Origin: Vibrio variabilis
GTDB taxonomy: Bacteria; Pseudomonadota; Gammaproteobacteria; Enterobacterales; Vibrionaceae
Direction: 5' to 3'
Length of the DNA: 64,000 bases
Assembly (NCBI RefSeq): GCF_003263785.1
Contig: NZ_JYJK01000007.1
Coordinates: 62,001-126,000 of the forward strand
Position 1 is the stretch's first letter; every line of letters starts with the position of its first letter. Of this stretch, positions 55,714 through 64,000 are shown one piece after another. Made by a program: the position numbers and the translations under genes. Below the pieces are notes generated by a model, which was given only the letters and a program-made list of their open reading frames with translations, had not been told where the DNA came from and made no database searches.

Positions 55714-56823
55714 TTACGGCTGAATAATGTGTTTGGATTGAGCCTCGTTGTTTGCCAAGACAACGGGGTCGATTTTAAGTGTTTGCGTAGGGTAGGCGAT
55801 ATCGGCGCCATGACTTTTAATTATCTCCATCACTTGCAGTAGGACGTCTTGCTTCACTTCATGGTATCGAGCCCAGTTCACTGTCTTAGTGAAGGTATAA
55901 ATAAAAAAGTTGAGTGATGATGGACCAAAGGCATCAAAGTTAACCATCAAGGTTTGGCGACTATCGATGTCTTTGTGGCTTTCAAGCATTTTCTTTACAT
56001 CGTCGACAATGGCTTCCATCTTGTTGCCATCATCGTACCTTAGGCCAATGGTCTCGTAGATACGGCGGTTCAGCATGCGAGATGGGTTCTCAACGACGAT
56101 ATTGCTGAATACGGAGTTGGGTACATAAAGCGGTCTTTTATCAAAGGTGCGGATAATAGTCATACGCCAGCCAATGCGCTCGACAGTACCCTCAATGGCG
56201 CGATCTGGAGAGCGGATCCAGTCGCCGACTTTAAATGGGCGGTCGAAATATATCATCATACCGCCGAAAAAGTTGGACAGCAGATCTTTAGCGGCCAAAC
56301 CGACAATCAAGCCACCAACACCACCAAACGTGAGTAGACCTGAAAGGCTCAGTCCCAATGCTTGCATGATGGTGAGAATACCAATGGTAACAAAAAACAA
56401 TCGAGCAACTTTGGCAATGGCTTGTACTGTCGTTTCGTCGCGTTTTTTCTGCTCTAACACGTGTTCTTCGACATTTTGAATCAGACGCAGTGATATCCAG
56501 ATAAAGGTGGTGATGACTAGGATAAGGTCAATCTTACCAAGCCAAATAGTGTCTTTTTCTGAGTGTGAAGCGACTATGAGCCCAACGGAAACGGTAGCAG
56601 GCCAAACCCAAATAAGTGTGCTGACTGGCGTTTTGACGGCTCGTATGACGAGGTCATCCCAAGCAAGTTGGGTTTTTGCGGTGATCGCTTTTAAGCGACC
56701 ATAGATAACACGCCAGACTAGCCAAAGAACAAAACTGCCAGCGGTGATGAGCAGAACATTGCTAAGCCAATCATAGCCAAATGACTCGACGTAGCGCTGT
56801 AAGAATTCCATTGAACCGTTCAT
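55714..56823 (-). CDS. MscS-family mechanosensitive channel
   Basis: A 369-residue small-conductance channel with about five transmembrane helices, then the pore helix GLSLSGLLTFGGVGGLIVGLA and the cytoplasmic beta domain (DWIRSPDRAIEGTVERIGWR, PNSVFSNIVVENPSRM). It releases solutes upon osmotic downshock. ATG 56823 opens the frame. The C-terminal 20 residues are unremarkable. Isolated gene. Confidence 0.9.
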   Translation of the reverse strand: MNGSMEFLQRYVESFGYDWLSNVLLITAGSFVLWLVWRVIYGRLKAITAKTQLAWDDLVIRAVKTPVSTLIWVWPATVSVGLIVASHSEKDTIWLGKIDLILVITTFIWISLRLIQNVEEHVLEQKKRDETTVQAIAKVARLFFVTIGILTIMQALGLSLSGLLTFGGVGGLIVGLAAKDLLSNFFGGMMIYFDRPFKVGDWIRSPDRAIEGTVERIGWRMTIIRTFDKRPLYVPNSVFSNIVVENPSRMLNRRIYETIGLRYDDGNKMEAIVDDVKKMLESHKDIDSRQTLMVNFDAFGPSSLNFFIYTFTKTVNWARYHEVKQDVLLQVMEIIKSHGADIAYPTQTLKIDPVVLANNEAQSKHIIQP

Positions 56824-57002
56824 TAAAAGGACACTTGTTAATTATCAATAGGTTAATTATCAGTGATTGTGGGTATTTTTCATAGTCATCATTTGTATAC
56901 CGCAGATAAAGAAACGCGACATCTGGAAGGATCATCGATGTCGCGTGCGTTCAAGTTTTAATGTTGGCTCCGCGCTTGCAGCATAGGTACGCGTTACCAA
57001 AC

Positions 57003-58134
57003 TTACTTGTCGAACAAAGGTAGGAACTCTTCGTAGCCTTGCTGCGCGAGAAGCTTTTTCGGTACAAACCGTAACGCGGCAGAGTTCATACAGTAGCGTA
57101 GGCCTGTTGGAGCAGGGCCATCTTTAAATACGTGTCCGAGGTGTGAATCTCCATACTTGCTCCGAACTTCCGTTCTCGGATAAAGGAGCTTGTAGTCTGT
57201 TTTTGTGACAATGTAACGATTATCAATAGGCTTAGTGAAACTTGGCCAACCGGTACCGGACTTGTACTTGTCAGTGGAAGAGAAGAGCGGCTCTCCTGTT
57301 ACGACATCAACATAAATGCCGTCCTCTTTGTTATCCCAATACGTATTGTCAAAAGGTCTCTCTGTACCGTCTTCCTGAGTCACGTAAAATTGTAATGGCG
57401 TCAGTGCCTCCTTAATGTCTTTGTCTGCAGGGCGAACGTAAACTTTTGCTGCAGGTTGGGTGGCACGATCGATCATCTCTCTAAGGGTGACGGGATTGTC
57501 CTTGCGGTCGTCACCAAAAATGTCGTCTAAATACTGATCTCGACCTGAGTTGTAGCGATAGTACTTGTATTTCAGACTGCTATTTTTGTAGTAGTCCTGA
57601 TGATAATCTTCAGCAGGCCAAAACGTCGTATATTCAATTAGTTCGGTCGCGAGCGGTTTTTTGTACACACCAAGGGCGTCGATCTCAGCATAAATGATTG
57701 AGCCACCGCTTTTTGCTCAGCGGAATGGTAGAAGACAGCCGGTCGGTATTGCGCGCCTCTGTCTACGAACGACCCTTTGTCGTCGGTTGGGTCAATGTGT
57801 CTAAAGAAATGGTCGAGAACTTGCTCGTAGCTTACGACATCAGCATCAAAAGTGACCTGAATCACTTCAATGTGCTCGGTCTGTCCACTGGCGACTTGTC
57901 GGTAGGTCGGTTTTTCTAACGTCCACCCGCATAACCGGAGACGACATCGATAACGCCGTCGAGCTGTTCGAGGTCTGACTCAGTACACCAAAAGCAGCCG
58001 CCTGCTAATGTTGCGACTTGCGGCGCGGCAGCATTGGCCTTTTGGCTATTTGCCATGCCTGAATGGCTAGTGAGGGCAAACAGCGCAGGTACCGCGACAA
58101 TGAGTGAAAGAAGCAGTTTGGCTAAGTTTGTCAT
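57003..58134 (-). pseudogene. msrAB: Exported MsrA-MsrB fusion, frame broken near 57917 and 57682
   Basis: A bifunctional methionine-sulfoxide reductase with an export signal ([16 protein letters not shown]). The MsrA part has the active site GGCFWC and YRQVASGQTEHIEV; the MsrB part has [25 protein letters not shown] and the catalytic [11 protein letters not shown]. MsrB zinc cysteines are absent, as in PilB-type fusions. Two single-base losses (about 57917 after YAGGR, about 57682 before [13 protein letters not shown]) split it; restored length 377 residues. ATG 58134 follows AGGAG. It repairs oxidised periplasmic proteins. Confidence 0.9.
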
Positions 58135-58261
58135 AGTTACTCCTAAGACGTGGTGGTCTAATTTCTTAATAAGACACAACAAACGCGCAAAAACTTTCAA
58201 ATTCACAACGTGTCGGGTTACTATCTTTGCCGTCTTTCCCAATTACCATGCAGAGGTTTAT

Positions 58262-58660
58262 ATGCAAGCGGAAGTGAAATGGATCGAAGGATTCAAGTTT
58301 TTAGGTCAATCTCAGTCAGGTCATTCTATCGTCATGGACGGTAGCGGCGGCGAAACGGCGCCAAGCCCAATGGAGATGGTGTTGATGGCAGCTGGCGGAT
58401 GTAGCTCAGTAGATGTGGTCGATGGTCTTAAATCGGCTAACCAAGATGTGACCGCTTGTACTGCTATATTAACGACCGAGCGCCGTGAGACTGCACCACG
58501 TATTTTCACTGCAGTGAACATCCATTTTGTCGTGTCAGGCAATCAACTCGATGAGGCATTGGTCGAGAAGGTCACAAAGGACTCGCTAGAAAAATATTGT
58601 TCAGTGTGTCTGATGCTCGCTGAAGGCGTCACTATGACCCACTCATGGGAAATCGTTTAA
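58262..58660 (+). CDS. OsmC family protein (YhfA-like)
   Basis: A 132-residue OsmC/Ohr-fold protein of the YhfA type. Conserved points are the first Cys in AAGGCSSVDVV and the second in YCSVCLMLAEGV. Such proteins may reduce organic peroxides, but the YhfA subgroup's role is unclear. ATG 58262 follows AGAGG. It is divergent from msrAB, so both lie in a redox-stress neighbourhood, and the DUF218 gene follows by 6 bases. Confidence 0.88.
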   Translation: MQAEVKWIEGFKFLGQSQSGHSIVMDGSGGETAPSPMEMVLMAAGGCSSVDVVDGLKSANQDVTACTAILTTERRETAPRIFTAVNIHFVVSGNQLDEALVEKVTKDSLEKYCSVCLMLAEGVTMTHSWEIV

Positions 58661-58666
58661 ATTGAA

Positions 58667-59527
58667 ATGGTAAGTGAAAAGGAATTCGATAACTTACTTA
58701 TCGTACTCGGCAAGCGGCTCAATCAGGACACGTTAACCCTCGAGGGCGTGTCTCGTATTGAAGCCCTTGCCGACATTGTTAAACACCAAGATATGTCGAC
58801 GACTATTGTTGCTTTTTGCGGCGGCATAACCGAAGGGCAGTCGCGCTCAGAAGCTGCGGCAATGCTTGAACACTTCCAAAGCCTTGTGACTGAAACCGAC
58901 ATTCAAGGTATTGGCGCCATTTTAGTTGAAGACGCATCGACAAATACCGTCGAAAATATTCAGCTATTGGCAAAAGAATTGACAGAAAGCGGGATTGTGC
59001 CTCCCGGCAGTCGTCCTGTTAACGTTACGCTTCTCTCTAACGACTATCATCTGTATCGAGTTTTCACCGTGCAGCGACTGCTTGATCAGCAAGGATTACT
59101 GAAGTATTTAGTACAGTGCTGCCAACAAGCAGGACTCGCGATTAAACTATCGTATGATCCACACCAGCATGTGTTTGTTCCGTACCCTCACAAGGAAACC
59201 CAAGGACAACTCTTTGTTCTGCTTGATAGATTGACGATTTATCGAGTTTACCTCCAGGGTGTGGTGGCTGGTGTCTTTTCTGAGCCACTGAGTGAACTGG
59301 TAAAAGAACCGTATCGAATTGCCCAAGCATCGCTTGAAGCCCTAGAGAACCAAATTGATAATAGCTGCGGTCTCTTCAACGCACTGTGCGAGCAACTCGC
59401 TACGATACGCGAAGTTGTAGAAACGACAGCACAGCTAACAGAGCCTAACTCCTTAGCACTCCCTCTTGCCAAGTTAGACGAGCTATTAACACAGCTAAAC
59501 CGGGCGCTTGACCCCGAGCAAGCGTGA
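58667..59527 (+). CDS. DUF218/YdcF-like protein
   Basis: A 286-residue soluble protein with a DUF218 core: LLIVLGKRLNQDTLT, FCGGITEGQSRSEAAAML, EDASTNTVENIQL and LLSNDYHLYR. This order is typical of YdcF-type proteins that bind nucleotide-like ligands, function unsettled. The C-terminal 100 residues are helical and additional. The ATG is 6 bases after the osmC stop, so one operon is likely. Confidence 0.82.
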   Translation: MVSEKEFDNLLIVLGKRLNQDTLTLEGVSRIEALADIVKHQDMSTTIVAFCGGITEGQSRSEAAAMLEHFQSLVTETDIQGIGAILVEDASTNTVENIQLLAKELTESGIVPPGSRPVNVTLLSNDYHLYRVFTVQRLLDQQGLLKYLVQCCQQAGLAIKLSYDPHQHVFVPYPHKETQGQLFVLLDRLTIYRVYLQGVVAGVFSEPLSELVKEPYRIAQASLEALENQIDNSCGLFNALCEQLATIREVVETTAQLTEPNSLALPLAKLDELLTQLNRALDPEQA

Positions 59528-59668
59528 TTGAGCGAAGATGAAGATGAGAGCTAACCCATATAGTTCTATCAATTTATAAATTAGTTTGTCATTTAACTCG
59601 ACTAAACCAATAGTTTTCCTAGACTTACTGTATCTAAACTATTGTGTTAACAAGTGTTGGGCAACGGA

Positions 59669-62600
59669 ATGAACAAACTTGAGTTTTGGAATAACCTGTC
59701 AGTAAAGAAAAAGATGCTGTTGTTGGTGCTATTACCCATGGCACTGATTGTCTACTTGGCGACAAGGCAGATCAGCGCCCTCAATGACCAGCTTAGCGAC
59801 CTAGAAAAAGTTGAGCGCCTAGTTCGATATTCAGAAGTGTTGTCCGACATACAGTCGAAAACTCATGACGCTCGTCCAACAGCGGGACTTGTTGATATTG
59901 CGAGCTCGATGCAAACCCTAAAATCTCTAGGACCAGAGATTTTTCCGTCAGATGTCGCTGTTCGCCTTTCTGGTTTGCTTGATGATTATCAGGAAAGTGT
60001 TGTTTCCATTGCAGAAGCGGCCGACTTTATAGAGAAGCAAGAGCTGGTGGAGTGGCAGGTTGATACCTACAAACAGATAATCATGATCATTGAACAATCA
60101 CCTGCGAAAGGCGTTTTACCGGTGGTCAATGGGCATATGGTTGCTTTGTCTCAGCTTGAGTGGTTAGTGTTTTGGGCTAATGAAGAAATTTGGCAAACCC
60201 AAGCTCTAGTTCAAGCCTATCAAGTAGGGGAAAGTGGCGATCTGTACAGCAAGCAAGAGATAGCCAACTTAGTTCAAAATCAGCAGTTGTTTGTTGAGCG
60301 CTTTGTCGCGATAAACGCTGATCCAATGCAAGTTAATTTACTGCTCGATTCATTCTCTAACCCCGCATTTGAAGAGAGCAGCCTGTTTAGAAATATTCTG
60401 CTAAGTAGTGAAGGTATTACTAGTCTGAGTGGCGCTGAAATCAAAGCAGGTTTGGATGCTCTGAATTTACGCTCTAATCTAATTCAAGGTGTCTCTTTAG
60501 CCATTGAAGAGCAGTTGAGGCAGGAGATTAGAACCTTAGTGACCGGGTTTGAACAACAACGGATCGCATTTTTGTCAGCAGTGACATTGCTTACCATCAT
60601 GTTGATTGTTCTGGGTATTAGCTTAGCTCTCAGGGTGACACGAAATCTTGGTTTAGTTCTCACGTTCCTCGAACAAAAAGATGAAGATCAAGAACAAGCG
60701 GTGTCATTGAGCCGAACAATTGGTGGTAAAGATGAACTCAGCCGTTTTGCAAAAGAAGTAGAGCGCCTTACCCATGAAAGGCGAGAAGGTGAAAGACGAT
60801 TACTGGAAGCCAAAGATGATGCGGAGCAAGCCAAAGAAGATGCTATTCAGGCGAGTAAAGCGAAAAGTAGTTTCTTGGCGAATATGTCCCATGAAATTCG
60901 AACCCCATTGAATGGTGTGATTGGTATTTCTGAAGTCCTCTCTGATACCGATTTAACGGCAACTCAAAAAGATTATGTGGATACCATCGAGACATCGTCA
61001 CATCTATTGTTGAGCCTTATCAACGACATACTCGACTTCTCTAAGATTGAATCGGGTATGTTGCAAATCAATCCGCACTCTACATCAATCCGTGAAACCA
61101 TTTACGACATTGCCTCCATCGTAGCGCCGAAGGTGAAAGAAAAAGGGATTGAGCTCAACGTCGATATTGATGCCAAAGTACCATTCCGTGTGCTTGCTGA
61201 TGATCATCGTATGCGTCAAGTATTGATGAACTTTATGTCCAATGCGGTCAAGTTTACCGAGGAAGGCAGCGTGACCATAGGCGTTCAGTATCAAGGTGAA
61301 TCTGACAATTTGGCTAACCTGCTATTTGAAGTGAAAGACTCTGGGATTGGTATTGACAAAGCAAGGCAGTCGAAAATCTTTGAAGCGTTCGCTCAAGAAG
61401 ATGACTCAACCACAAGGCAGTTTGGCGGTACAGGACTCGGGCTCGCGATCAGTACTCAGCTAATCGAGCTCATGGGCGGCAAAATTCAACTGGATTCAGT
61501 GAAAGGCGTTGGAAGCCGTTTCTACTTCACGTTGCCATTAGCCATTGATGAAAGAGAGTACCAACATCGTAGCCCGCTTAATTTCGACGAGCTGGTGATG
61601 GTATGTAACTCGAGTACCCATGAGGAGCGAATCAAACGCGACTTAGCATTTTATGGTATGACGGTGGATAGTGTCGCACCCACGTTAGCTGAGTTAAACC
61701 TCGACAAAGTAGATTCAAAAACCATCCTTATTTATGTTGATGGTGGCGGTATATCTTCTGAGGAAGACAGTAAGCGTTTCGCGGATATTAACGGTCGAGG
61801 GACAGCAATTTGCCTTATCAGACAATTTGATAGTGCTAATAAAGACTTTGGTCGTAACATTTGTGCGTTGATTACTTATCCACTGCTTGGGAATCGTCTA
61901 CTGAAATCCATCGAAGCCTGTTGTAAAGCATTGGCGCAGGGGAGTGTATACACGAGTATTCGAAACACGAGCATTGATAACCGCATTCGCGTGTTACTCG
62001 TCGAAGATAATCTAGTGAACCAAAAAGTGGCGACCTTACATCTCAAGAAAATTGGCTGTGAGTATGATATCGCCAATGATGGTCAAGAAGCGGTCACACT
62101 GTTTGAGAAAAATCAGAACTACACCTTTATCCTTATGGATTGCATGATGCCAGTAATGGATGGCTTTGAAGCGACAGAAAACATCCGAGCGACGGAGCAA
62201 CGACTTGGTTTGGCTCGAACGCCAATTATTGCTCTAACTGCGAGTGTGGTCGATGATGACATTCAGAAGTGCTTTGATTCGGGTATGGACGACTATGTTC
62301 CTAAGCCATTCAAGGCTGAGATTCTCAAAGAGAAAATTGTGACTGCGATTGAGTTGAAACAAGAGCAACTAGGTGGGCAACAAGCGCCAGTTCAGAATGT
62401 GGATACAACTTCCGATGTTGCGACTGCCAATGTGGCGGACATCGAAATTGAACATAGCCAGCGACAGCCTCAACCTGAGAATGACAATAGCGCCTCAACG
62501 AATGCAACAGCGACTGAATCGAGTAGTAAAGTTTTGCTGGTGGAAGACAATTTGGTGAACCAGAAAGTGGCCTCTTTGCACTTAGAGAAGGCTGGGTACC

Positions 62601-62896
62601 AGTATGATATCGCAGACAACGGTGCTGAAGCGGTGGCGCTGTTTCAGCGCAACGGTCGTTACGACGTTATCCTCATGGATTGTATGATGCCAGTGAAAGA
62701 TGGCTTTGAAGCAACACAAGATATTCGCAATTATGAAAAGCAGCAAGGAATGACGCCAACGCCGATCATTGCGTTGACCGCTAGTGTTGTCGATGACGAT
62801 ATCCAGAAATGTTTTGATGCAGGGATGGATGCCTATGTACCAAAGCCTGTTAGACGAGAAAAACTACTTCATGAAATGAGCAATTATCTGTCATAG
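59669..62896 (+). CDS. Large hybrid sensor kinase with tandem duplicated receivers
   Basis: A 1075-residue membrane kinase. Helix 1 (about 15-32) and helix 2 (about 295-320) bracket an all-helical periplasmic sensor resembling nitrate/NIT-type sensors. After a coiled coil come HisKA (NMSHEIRTPLNG, His408), the HATPase (NFMSNAVKF, DSGIGI, GTGLGLA), a degenerate receiver-like stretch, and two full receivers with Asp824 and Asp1004. The two receivers are nearly copies of each other (LVEDNLVNQKVA, MDCMMPV, ALTASVVDDDIQKCFD), exactly 180 residues apart. No HPt domain is present, so a separate phosphotransfer protein is implied. ATG 59669 is chosen over a TTG at 59654. Confidence 0.9.
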   Translation: MNKLEFWNNLSVKKKMLLLVLLPMALIVYLATRQISALNDQLSDLEKVERLVRYSEVLSDIQSKTHDARPTAGLVDIASSMQTLKSLGPEIFPSDVAVRLSGLLDDYQESVVSIAEAADFIEKQELVEWQVDTYKQIIMIIEQSPAKGVLPVVNGHMVALSQLEWLVFWANEEIWQTQALVQAYQVGESGDLYSKQEIANLVQNQQLFVERFVAINADPMQVNLLLDSFSNPAFEESSLFRNILLSSEGITSLSGAEIKAGLDALNLRSNLIQGVSLAIEEQLRQEIRTLVTGFEQQRIAFLSAVTLLTIMLIVLGISLALRVTRNLGLVLTFLEQKDEDQEQAVSLSRTIGGKDELSRFAKEVERLTHERREGERRLLEAKDDAEQAKEDAIQASKAKSSFLANMSHEIRTPLNGVIGISEVLSDTDLTATQKDYVDTIETSSHLLLSLINDILDFSKIESGMLQINPHSTSIRETIYDIASIVAPKVKEKGIELNVDIDAKVPFRVLADDHRMRQVLMNFMSNAVKFTEEGSVTIGVQYQGESDNLANLLFEVKDSGIGIDKARQSKIFEAFAQEDDSTTRQFGGTGLGLAISTQLIELMGGKIQLDSVKGVGSRFYFTLPLAIDEREYQHRSPLNFDELVMVCNSSTHEERIKRDLAFYGMTVDSVAPTLAELNLDKVDSKTILIYVDGGGISSEEDSKRFADINGRGTAICLIRQFDSANKDFGRNICALITYPLLGNRLLKSIEACCKALAQGSVYTSIRNTSIDNRIRVLLVEDNLVNQKVATLHLKKIGCEYDIANDGQEAVTLFEKNQNYTFILMDCMMPVMDGFEATENIRATEQRLGLARTPIIALTASVVDDDIQKCFDSGMDDYVPKPFKAEILKEKIVTAIELKQEQLGGQQAPVQNVDTTSDVATANVADIEIEHSQRQPQPENDNSASTNATATESSSKVLLVEDNLVNQKVASLHLEKAGYQYDIADNGAEAVALFQRNGRYDVILMDCMMPVKDGFEATQDIRNYEKQQGMTPTPIIALTASVVDDDIQKCFDAGMDAYVPKPVRREKLLHEMSNYLS

Positions 62897-62930
62897 GCTT
62901 ATTTGATAAGTGCTTGGTTGCTTATTTGTT

Positions 62931-62958
62931 AATGCCGCCAACCGTATGTGGCGGCATT
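62931..62958 (+). terminator. Terminator after hybrid kinase
   Basis: A 10-base-pair stem AATGCCGCCA/TGGCGGCATT with an 8-base loop, followed by ATTTATAG; the T-run is modest. Confidence 0.75.
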
Positions 62959-63074
62959 ATTTATAGTAGCGTTGATTAACTATGCTCTTGTTTCATGGTT
63001 CTAAAATTCTCGCATCTAGTAAATTAAGCTCGGCTTTCTACAATACCGTTCCGTATTAAAAACCGAGACTTGCA

Positions 63075-63991
63075 ATGACTTTAATTGTGGCATTGATTGC
63101 CATTCTCTGCTTCTTAGCGCTGCTCCCTTTAATGGTCAACAAAGAGACTTATTCTCTTAATGAGGTGCATCGTGCGGAAGCACCTGGCCAGTTTATCGAG
63201 ACCAAGTTTGGCCACGTCCATTATCAACTAGAAGGTTCGCCAGATGCGCCTTTGGTCGTGTTCGTACATGGTTTCTCTGCGCCTTCGTATATGTGGGACA
63301 ATAATCGCAAAGTGGTCGCGAATGCGGGGTATCGGGTTTTAACATTTGATCTGTATGGCCGCGGTTATTCATCACGTCCCAATGTCAAATATGACAAGCA
63401 GTTGTTTGTCGTTCAAATTGAAGAGCTTACGGCGCAATTGGCTCCGAATAAGCATTCCATATTGTTGGTTTGTCGATGGGTGGAGCCATTACTTCAGCTT
63501 TTGTGGCTCAAAACCCAGGTAAAATTCTTAGCGTCACCTACGTAGCGCCTTTCAATCAACCGGTGGATATTGGCCCTCTCACTTTGCCGGTCATTGGTAA
63601 ATGGCTCGGTTATCTGTTGTTCATTCCTAAACTTCCAAGTAATCAGGCGAATGATTTAGTGCAGCCCGAGCGCTTTCCTTATTGGGCAGATAAGTTCAGT
63701 GAACAGATGATGTATAAGGGATTTCGAAGAGCGATAATTAGCACTGGACGTCATTTGATTGCGAAAGATCCAACTAATGACTTCGCTGAGGTGGGTAAAC
63801 TTGCGGTTCCTAAGCTACTGCTATGGGGGCAGGATGATAAAGTGATTCCACTATCCGATGCTGAGCGGGTAAAAGCGTTATTGGGTAGCAACGCCAAGCT
63901 CGAAGTATTCGAAAACGCAGGTCACGCGATGCAATATGAGTGTTATGACAGGATCAACCCCAAACTTCTATCGCACTTCGAGCGAGCTTAG
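63075..63991 (+). pseudogene. Membrane-anchored alpha/beta hydrolase, frame broken near 63462
   Basis: An alpha/beta-hydrolase of 305 residues after repair, with an N-terminal anchor (LIVALIAILCFLALLPLMV). The oxyanion block is VFVHGFSAPSYMW and the nucleophile elbow GLSMGGAI, with catalytic Asp in LLWGQDDKVIP and His in NAGHAMQYE. The first frame ends at 63545; one base missing near 63462 restores the join before VGLSMGG. The substrate is unknown. It ends close to the right window edge. Confidence 0.85.
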
Positions 63992-64000
63992 TGACGACAG

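Noticed and set aside
57003..57668. Reading msrA and msrB as separate genes
   Set aside because: Frame arithmetic and continuous homology show one fused gene split by two base losses; the third frame has no start signal.
1..64000. CRISPR arrays, tRNA or rRNA genes, integron attachment sites
   Set aside because: I looked for regularly spaced direct repeats, tRNA-like cloverleaf ends and Vibrio integron repeat patterns and saw none that I can support.

Overview
The window looks like a stretch of a Vibrio-type (Vibrionaceae) chromosome of ordinary gene density. Supporting signs are a fadL-volA lipase pair with a FadR-like site, a Zur-box-preceded M23 endopeptidase resembling ShyB, an SgrR regulator, HBM-type chemoreceptors, a DUF3297 protein, a Gsk kinase almost colinear with the enterobacterial enzyme, and many c-di-GMP and two-component signalling proteins. 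I see no rRNA, tRNA, CRISPR array, prophage or complete insertion sequence. The left edge cuts a decayed transposase.

Layout. 0-4 kb: transposase remnant, then a minus-strand signalling operon (PAS histidine kinase, stand-alone receiver, receiver-GGDEF-EAL). 4-8 kb: a decayed EAL fragment, a tiny lipoprotein, then an MFS transporter coupled to gdhA, and an acetyltransferase. 8-11.3 kb: a SpoIIAA-like protein, a metzincin-like membrane-anchored metallopeptidase and two unknown genes. 11.4-18.8 kb: a divergent cluster that looks like a cyanophycin (Asp-Arg polymer) utilisation locus: an exported lipoprotein cyanophycinase on one arm, isoaspartyl dipeptidase and a YfcC-type amino-acid carrier on the other, a porin beyond. 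Between the arms lie an ArgR-box-like palindrome and two diverging paralogous 46-47 residue small ORFs, one heading each arm. 19-30 kb: XRE regulator, aldo/keto reductase, Zur-type M23 endopeptidase, zinc-ribbon proteins, two divergent paralogous sulfatases, helicase IV, LysR regulator, SDR. 30-45 kb: two chemoreceptors, HAD phosphatases, FKBP/DsbA-like envelope proteins, OmpA lipoprotein, fhs, gsk, a diguanylate cyclase, CreA, and a TyrP carrier with a TyrR box. 45-64 kb: PhnA, volA-fadL, M48 protease, thioesterase, SgrR with an unusual start region, CutA, 2OG oxygenase, MscS channel, MsrA-MsrB, OsmC, DUF218 protein, a large hybrid kinase with duplicated receivers, and an alpha/beta hydrolase.

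The most pervasive oddity is technical or evolutionary: about 20 one-base frame breaks interrupt 16 otherwise well-conserved genes, including housekeeping genes such as fhs, gdhA and gsk-neighbouring dgc. Nearly all are single-base losses, often in short runs of one base, and restoring one base each time gives an exact multiple of three and a protein of family length. I therefore annotate each interrupted gene once over its full span, mark it as broken, and think most are sequence errors rather than true decay. True gene remnants (transposase, EAL, SDR, nuclease-like fragments) are separate and look different: they lack most of the gene.
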